From Candidatus Peribacteria bacterium (GTDB lineage: Bacteria; Patescibacteriota; Gracilibacteria; UBA1369; 2-02-FULL-48-14): a stretch of DNA of 64,000 nt. The DNA is taken from contig CALQZQ010000002.1 in assembly GCA_943349825.1 (NCBI GenBank), forward strand, positions 186,001 through 250,000, in the 5' to 3' direction. The notes below the pieces were generated by a model. That model was not told the DNA's origin, searched no databases, and was given only the letters and a program-made list of their open reading frames with translations. Shown here in pieces: positions 60,277 to 64,000 of the stretch. Numbering within the stretch: the stretch's first letter is position 1; each line of letters opens with the position of its first letter. A program made the position numbers and the translations under genes.

Positions 60277-61335
60277 TCAAGGAAGCAAAGGTGCGCGGCT
60301 CAAGAGTCGCCCCAAAACCATAGGGTTGGCCGCGTGCAAAGAATGGACTCTTCCTGGGAGCACACGGTGCCTAATTTCCGGAGTAGATTTTCCGTAAGAC
60401 AGTCCACGCAAAGTTTCCTGCACCGCATTCTCATCTGTCAAAGCGCTGCACTCAGGAGTCGTTATTTCTAGAGCTCCTTTCACGTTGGGCAAAGCCAGTA
60501 ACAAATCTGCCCCTAGAGTTCCATGGCAGAGTGCTCGAATTTGAGCGATCAAAACGCCAATACCACCGGGCCCTATCAACTCTCGTATTTTTTGAACAAA
60601 TCCTGTGGCGGAATCCAATTCTTGCTGGAGTCGCTGGCTGTCTACGTCTGCCGAAGCTGCCGATACCTTACCGGATCTTCCTCCTTCCACGATCATAAAA
60701 GAGTAGAGCAAGCGGAGCAGACCTTGATCGCGAGACCCAATGGGGTCCAACAGGCGAAGCTCATCTGCAGATCGAGCCAAAAGCGTCTGCATTTGGCTGA
60801 CCATCCCAATCGCATGGCGTCCACCCTGGGAATCTCCCACAAAATCAATACGGTTGCTATCCTTTAGCGGCTCGCTCAGCCTTTGCAAAAGGTATCTTCC
60901 CAAATTCTCAAAGCGGCCCGAACGGGCAAGATCCCGAGCAAAATCGGGATTCAAAGGGGTAGAGGCTCCCACCCCAGGGGCATTGTAAACCAAGAGACTG
61001 CGCTCTGGGTCTGCTGCCAAAGAAGCCATCCAATCTCGTTGAGCCAAAGGGGTTTTAAAATCACAACCCCAACCGGGGCTGACCACCGTGATTCGCCCGG
61101 AATCGCCTCCTCCAGGAATCAGGGCCCACTCCACCTGGGCTCCACCGGCTTTTCCACCTCGATAAGGATCTCCCACGGTTTCAGCCACATGAGCTTGAAG
61201 CTCAGCTGCATCTTGAGGAAAACGTAAAAGCTCAGCGGGGAGGTGCTGCCTAGAATTGCTTTCCACTCCACTGCTAAAAGTGCTGATTTCCAAGTTCAGT
61301 CCTTCATCATAGCCGTGCTCTAGATTTTTACTCAT
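60277..61335 (-). CDS. Alpha/beta hydrolase-like protein
   Basis: The 352-aa protein has alpha/beta hydrolase features: ITVVSPGWGCDF (oxyanion-like loop), LLVYNAPGVGAST, the nucleophile elbow FVGDSQGGRHA (Ser at about 169) and a late HSLHAANP that could supply the His. The substrate is unknown. I start it at the ATG at 61335; a TACAAT (complement of 61343-61348) lies seven bases before it, but ATGs at 61344 and 61368 are also in frame. It follows the RelE-type toxin gene, possibly as part of the same transcript. Confidence 0.68.
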   Translation of the reverse strand: MSKNLEHGYDEGLNLEISTFSSGVESNSRQHLPAELLRFPQDAAELQAHVAETVGDPYRGGKAGGAQVEWALIPGGGDSGRITVVSPGWGCDFKTPLAQRDWMASLAADPERSLLVYNAPGVGASTPLNPDFARDLARSGRFENLGRYLLQRLSEPLKDSNRIDFVGDSQGGRHAIGMVSQMQTLLARSADELRLLDPIGSRDQGLLRLLYSFMIVEGGRSGKVSAASADVDSQRLQQELDSATGFVQKIRELIGPGGIGVLIAQIRALCHGTLGADLLLALPNVKGALEITTPECSALTDENAVQETLRGLSYGKSTPEIRHRVLPGRVHSLHAANPMVLGRLLSRAPLLP

Positions 61336-61364
61336 AGAGGCCATTGTAGCACAGAGACAAGGCC

Positions 61365-61604
61365 TCAATAGATATTTCCTCGATAGTCGACATCCACAAT
61401 CTGTAGAGATCGATCGGCAAGGACTATGTAAATAATTCTGATACCTCCGACCCGAAGTCGGAAGACATTTTTCCCGTAACCACTCATTTTCTTGATATTT
61501 TTCCCAGCGAAAGGATTTTTTCTTGCCAATTCAATTTTTTCATCCAAACGCGCCTTAGTTCTCAGGTCAAGAGCGGCGAAGAATTTCTTAATCTTATCCG
61601 TCAT
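61365..61604 (-). CDS. RelE/ParE-type toxin
   Basis: The 79-aa protein has the RelE fold pattern: a basic helical start (KIKKFFAALDLRTKARLDEKI), the KNIKKMSGYGKNVFRLRVGGIRIIYIV strand run with the conserved Arg residues, and a short C-terminal strand. RelE toxins cut mRNA on ribosomes. Its start overlaps the RHH antitoxin stop by four bases. Confidence 0.82.
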   Translation of the reverse strand: MTDKIKKFFAALDLRTKARLDEKIELARKNPFAGKNIKKMSGYGKNVFRLRVGGIRIIYIVLADRSLQIVDVDYRGNIY

Positions 61605-61822
61605 GAGCGGAGCATCTTTAAGAATTCACTGGCATCTATACCCTCGCCATCATTATCTCTGTGAGCATTGAAAACGTTGCCCGCAACCCAAGTCTCATCT
61701 TCCATGAAAGTCTTCACCAAAGTGATACGAATAAGGGAGCTACTGGGCACGCCATACTTTTTCGCCTGTGCCTGGATCGCTTTCTTGAGCTTAGCATCAA
61801 CCTGTATTTGCAGTAAACTCAT
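61601..61822 (-). CDS. Ribbon-helix-helix antitoxin
   Basis: The 73-aa protein starts with a beta strand and helices typical of RelB/DinJ or CopG-like repressors (LLQIQVDAKLKKAIQAQAKKYGVPSSSLIRITL), then an acidic tail that would bind the toxin. It should repress its own operon. The AT-rich upstream sequence contains AATAGTATT, a possible operator. tRNA-His lies 83 bases upstream on the same strand. Confidence 0.8.
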   Translation of the reverse strand: MSLLQIQVDAKLKKAIQAQAKKYGVPSSSLIRITLVKTFMEDETWVAGNVFNAHRDNDGEGIDASEFLKMLRS

Positions 61823-61905
61823 ACGAATAGTATTAAAAATACATTAAAATTATAGTAGCTCAAAAGACTATGGTCAAACCCAAAACCTCGATTTCATCGA
61901 GTGAA

Positions 61906-61983
61906 TGGGGTGAGTGATGGGGCTTGAACCCACGGCCTCCAGGGCCACAACCTGGCGCTCTAACCAACTGAGCTACACCCACC
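61906..61983 (-). tRNA. tRNA-His (anticodon GUG)
   Basis: On the minus strand GTGGGTG pairs with CACTCAC. An extra G at -1 faces discriminator C, the identity feature of tRNA-His. The D arm contains TAGCTCAGTTGGTTAGAGC, the anticodon stem-loop CCAGG-TTGTGGC-CCTGG gives anticodon GTG, and the T arm contains GGGTTCAAGCCC. CCA is encoded (complement of 61906-61908). Confidence 0.95.
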
Positions 61984-61995
61984 GTAGAGAGGAAA

Positions 61996-62013
61996 GAAGG
62001 AGTCGACTCCTTC
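61996..62013. repeat. 18-bp perfect palindrome upstream of tRNA-His
   Basis: GAAGGAGTCGACTCCTTC is its own reverse complement. A second small hairpin GACC-GGAGGT-GGTC lies about 8 bases further. No gene covers this region (61984-62132). Confidence 0.6.
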
Positions 62014-62052
62014 GCTTACGACCGGAGGTGGTCAGTAGACAAGCTTTAGCTT

Positions 62053-62065
62053 AGCTACACCCACC
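62053..62065 (-). repeat. Second copy of the tRNA-His 5' end
   Basis: AGCTACACCCACC here is identical to 61971-61983, the first 13 bases (complement) of tRNA-His, in the same orientation and 82 bases apart. With the palindrome between them, this may be the trace of a degenerate tRNA or a recombination event. Confidence 0.5.
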
Positions 62066-62132
62066 ATAAAGGCTGGCCAATTTTAGGTGTTTCCTCTAGA
62101 AAGAGCAACACGAAAGGTCTAAACTGCCGTCG

Positions 62133-62573
62133 ATGGAATCCACCAAGACTCGTTACCGCTGGCTCGTAGGTCTCAATCTCGTGGCTGTTCTGGCCACCAT
62201 TTACCTGACCTACGCGCACTTCAAACCTTCTGCTTCGGAAGTCTGTAACTTCAGTGAACAGTGGAATTGTGAAATTGTGAATCAAAGCATTTATTCCGAG
62301 ATTTTTGGAATCCCTGTATCCATTCTGGGCTTCATCACCTACAGTCTTCTTACCGCCTTTGCTATTCGTGGGCTCAAGCAAAATCAAACCCGCCTGCTAC
62401 CCTGGGTTCTTCTCTGTGTGATTGGAGGAGTGGGTTTCAGCCTCTACCTCACGGGCATCGAAACCTTTGTGCTCAAAACCTACTGTATTTTCTGCGTAGT
62501 CCAGCAAATCATCATCCTCTTGGATCTTGGAATCTTCAGCTCCCTCTACCTCCATCACCGTAAAAAATCATGA
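62133..62573 (+). CDS. Vitamin K epoxide reductase (VKOR) family protein
   Basis: The 146-aa membrane protein has four or five helices and the VKOR residues: a loop pair C38/C46 (CNFSEQWNCEIVNQS), the conserved Ser in SIYSEIFGIPVSILG and the active-site C118-x2-C121 (TYCIFC). Bacterial VKOR oxidises quinone-linked disulfides to drive disulfide formation in exported proteins, replacing DsbB. Its stop overlaps the start of the thioredoxin-like lipoprotein by four bases, the usual partner. Confidence 0.93.
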   Translation: MESTKTRYRWLVGLNLVAVLATIYLTYAHFKPSASEVCNFSEQWNCEIVNQSIYSEIFGIPVSILGFITYSLLTAFAIRGLKQNQTRLLPWVLLCVIGGVGFSLYLTGIETFVLKTYCIFCVVQQIIILLDLGIFSSLYLHHRKKS

Positions 62574-62947
62574 AGAAACTTGCCATCCTTTTTCTGAGCA
62601 TCCTCGCCCTCACCGGCTGCGGGGAACGAGACACCACCAACGACGCTTTCGCCACCTGTATTGCGAACAGCGGAGCTACCTTCTACGGAGCCTTCTGGTG
62701 TCCTCATTGCCAGGATCAAAAGAAAGAGTTCGGTGATTCCAAAGATCTGCTGCCCTACGTGGAATGTGATGCCAATGGAAAAGACCCCGATCTAGCGGCC
62801 TGCAAGACCAATGGCGTGGTCAGTTACCCCACCTGGATCTTTGCCGATGGCAGCAAAGCCACTGGGCTCCAAAACTTCGAAGAGCTCAGTGAAGCCACCT
62901 CCTGCGCCTTACCGGGCGAAGAGAGCGTGATGTTTAAAGGTCAGTGA
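62570..62947 (+). CDS. Thioredoxin-like lipoprotein, VKOR partner
   Basis: The 125-aa protein has a lipobox LTGC (Cys 17) and a thioredoxin-like domain with the active site WCPHC (C44, C47), as in DsbA-like proteins. PTWIFADGSKATGL is the usual cis-Pro region. It should accept electrons from exported proteins and pass them to VKOR. Other Cys (C30, C66, C79, C113) are present. The 3' end overlaps the convergent 62934 gene by 14 bases. Confidence 0.9.
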   Translation: MKKLAILFLSILALTGCGERDTTNDAFATCIANSGATFYGAFWCPHCQDQKKEFGDSKDLLPYVECDANGKDPDLAACKTNGVVSYPTWIFADGSKATGLQNFEELSEATSCALPGEESVMFKGQ

Positions 62948-64000
62948 GTAGGTTTTCGGCGAAAGCCATAGCTTCTCCTACGAGTCGAGGAACATACCAA
63001 CTGGTATCGAAGATTCCGCTAGTGACCAAATTGGCTTGAATGTCGTTGGAATAGTCGAGAGCGGTCTTCGATGGGTTATTCCAATCATTGGCCCAAGCAG
63101 GGTTCAAGACATTTTGGTAAAGCGCTTGTCCGCCTCGTTTAACAACGAGATCTTTCTGACGCAGCTGTACATAAATGCTGCGTTCCACGGAAGCAAATTG
63201 AGCAAGACGCTTCAAATCTTGTTTGAGATGAATGGCATCAGGAGCTCCGGCCAAAACTTGGGGCAAACGTGTTTCAATGATATTGTTGCGGAACACATCC
63301 GGCCATTCGCCGTCGATCGTAGCCCAGTCGTCGATAGACAGCTGGTCGTCAAACCACTTGGTGAAGGCGACTTTGGCCTTTTCTTGGTAAATCTCATCCG
63401 CGCTCTTGAGCGCATCGGGCAAGGGCAGTGCGGGGCGACCGGCAGAGATCCAATCAGAAACACCGAGAAGATCAGCATCAATGCCGACGAGCTTACCGTT
63501 AAAGTCGGTATCGCTCACGGAATAAACTTCTCCATACAAACGATCCGGAGAGTAATCTTGATGTCCTCCCAGACGCATGTCGATTTGAGAGAGGAAATAC
63601 GTGGCGTATTTTGGTTCTTGAGGAGGCACGCCGGCGGAAGTAATGAAACCCGAGTTTCCGTTGTCGATCTTCTTGAACCACATGTCCATGATCTTCATGG
63701 CATTTTCAGGTTTGGGGATCACGCCGTAACTCTCCCATTTCAGCTTGTAGAGCACATAGTCTGCCACCATCTGAGTGGGCTTTTCCCACGCGGCCTTGTT
63801 CTTTCCGGTGAGTCTGTCCATGATGCTCTTGTCCACGATCGTTTTGGTGTCGAGAGCGTAGTAAGAGCCAACGGCAGCAGTGGCAACTGCCAGATATTTA
63901 TCGACGATTTTACGAACTTCCACTTCACTAATCACAGGTTTCCCAGTAGTCCCCAAGAGGGCGATTTCGGCGTCCATGAGAGAAACTTGCTCGTGAATCT
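62934..64000 (-). CDS. Hypothetical large protein, 5' end outside window
   Basis: The reading frame stays open to the window edge; the ATG at 63977 may be internal since codons upstream (IHEQVSL before it) are also open. At least 355 aa are visible. The sequence is mostly helical with conserved-looking Trp/Tyr/Asp motifs (VADYVLYKLKWESYG, DYSPDRLYGEVYSVSDTDFNG, WFDDQLSIDDWATIDGEWPDVFR). I do not recognise the family. No membrane helix is seen in the visible part; a signal peptide could lie beyond the edge. Confidence 0.7.
   Translation of the reverse strand, partial: IHEQVSLMDAEIALLGTTGKPVISEVEVRKIVDKYLAVATAAVGSYYALDTKTIVDKSIMDRLTGKNKAAWEKPTQMVADYVLYKLKWESYGVIPKPENAMKIMDMWFKKIDNGNSGFITSAGVPPQEPKYATYFLSQIDMRLGGHQDYSPDRLYGEVYSVSDTDFNGKLVGIDADLLGVSDWISAGRPALPLPDALKSADEIYQEKAKVAFTKWFDDQLSIDDWATIDGEWPDVFRNNIIETRLPQVLAGAPDAIHLKQDLKRLAQFASVERSIYVQLRQKDLVVKRGGQALYQNVLNPAWANDWNNPSKTALDYSNDIQANLVTSGIFDTSWYVPRLVGEAMAFAENLLTDL

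Noticed and set aside
1-64000. UGA recoding as in Gracilibacteria
   Set aside because: TGA works as a normal stop at many conserved gene ends (for example purF, gnd, zwf overlaps), and glycine positions use GGN codons.

Overview
The window looks like a chromosomal segment of a Patescibacteria/CPR-type bacterium, most likely Peregrinibacteria-like (inference; no rRNA is present to test it). Support comes from very compact gene spacing with many 4-base ATGA stop/start overlaps, near absence of Shine-Dalgarno sequences, very short 5' leaders, TGA used as a normal stop (which argues against Gracilibacteria/Absconditabacteria), repeated VirB2-like two-helix membrane modules, giant PKD-domain surface proteins, and a mix of ordinary housekeeping genes with many unassigned secreted proteins. 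Base composition is near 50% GC by eye.

Layout. 1-1.7 kb: rpsT (partial), a Maf pyrophosphatase, a YtxH protein with a histone-H1-like tail, and a tRNA-like element. 1.7-4.3 kb: GIY-YIG nuclease, TrmB regulator, an unknown gene and an AbrB/PIN toxin-antitoxin pair. 4.3-9.0 kb (minus strand): a nucleotide/one-carbon cluster dut, tmk-like, folD, purF, purD. 9.9-12.7 kb (minus): secE, nusG, an unknown secreted protein, rplK, rplA. 12.9 kb: an HNH endonuclease gene carrying a 22-bp palindrome that is related to two non-coding copies near 32.7 and 34.0 kb. 13.8-22.8 kb: a four-gene operon of VirB2-like multi-module membrane proteins and large PKD proteins, the most distinctive system here. 23.2-26.2 kb: a secreted beta-propeller-like protein and a Cys-rich lipoprotein.

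26.3-32.6 kb: aspartase/fumarase family, RlmE, a tandem SET-domain protein, an SLH protein, RsmG, a lipoprotein, RsmE and a short family-X polymerase. 32.7-38.9 kb: lipoproteins, a BaiN-type flavoprotein, MsrB, DUF1003, a SOUL protein, MgtE and a PAP2 phosphatase of the sphingomyelin-synthase-like subgroup. 38.9-41.2 kb: two glycosyltransferases and DedA. 41.3-46.6 kb: an orphan zinc/manganese-binding lipoprotein with a candidate operator, tRNA-Gln, an M23 peptidase, MutY and L27. 46.6-56.0 kb: carbohydrate metabolism, with gnd-zwf-pgl on the plus strand facing tal-pgi-tkt on the minus strand, which together give the oxidative branch and much of the non-oxidative pentose phosphate pathway. 56.1-64 kb: LOG protein, a secreted C39-like peptidase, TypA/BipA, a divergent ClpP-like protein, an alpha/beta hydrolase, a RelE-type toxin-antitoxin pair, tRNA-His, a VKOR/thioredoxin disulfide pair, and a partial unknown gene.

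The best candidates for something not previously described are the 13.8-22.8 kb module-repeat/PKD operon, the protein with one intact and one apparently dead SET domain, the palindromic element found both in frame inside a gene and in non-coding DNA, and a recurrent promoter layout in which the -10 box lies about 6 bases before the start codon, predicting leaderless mRNAs.
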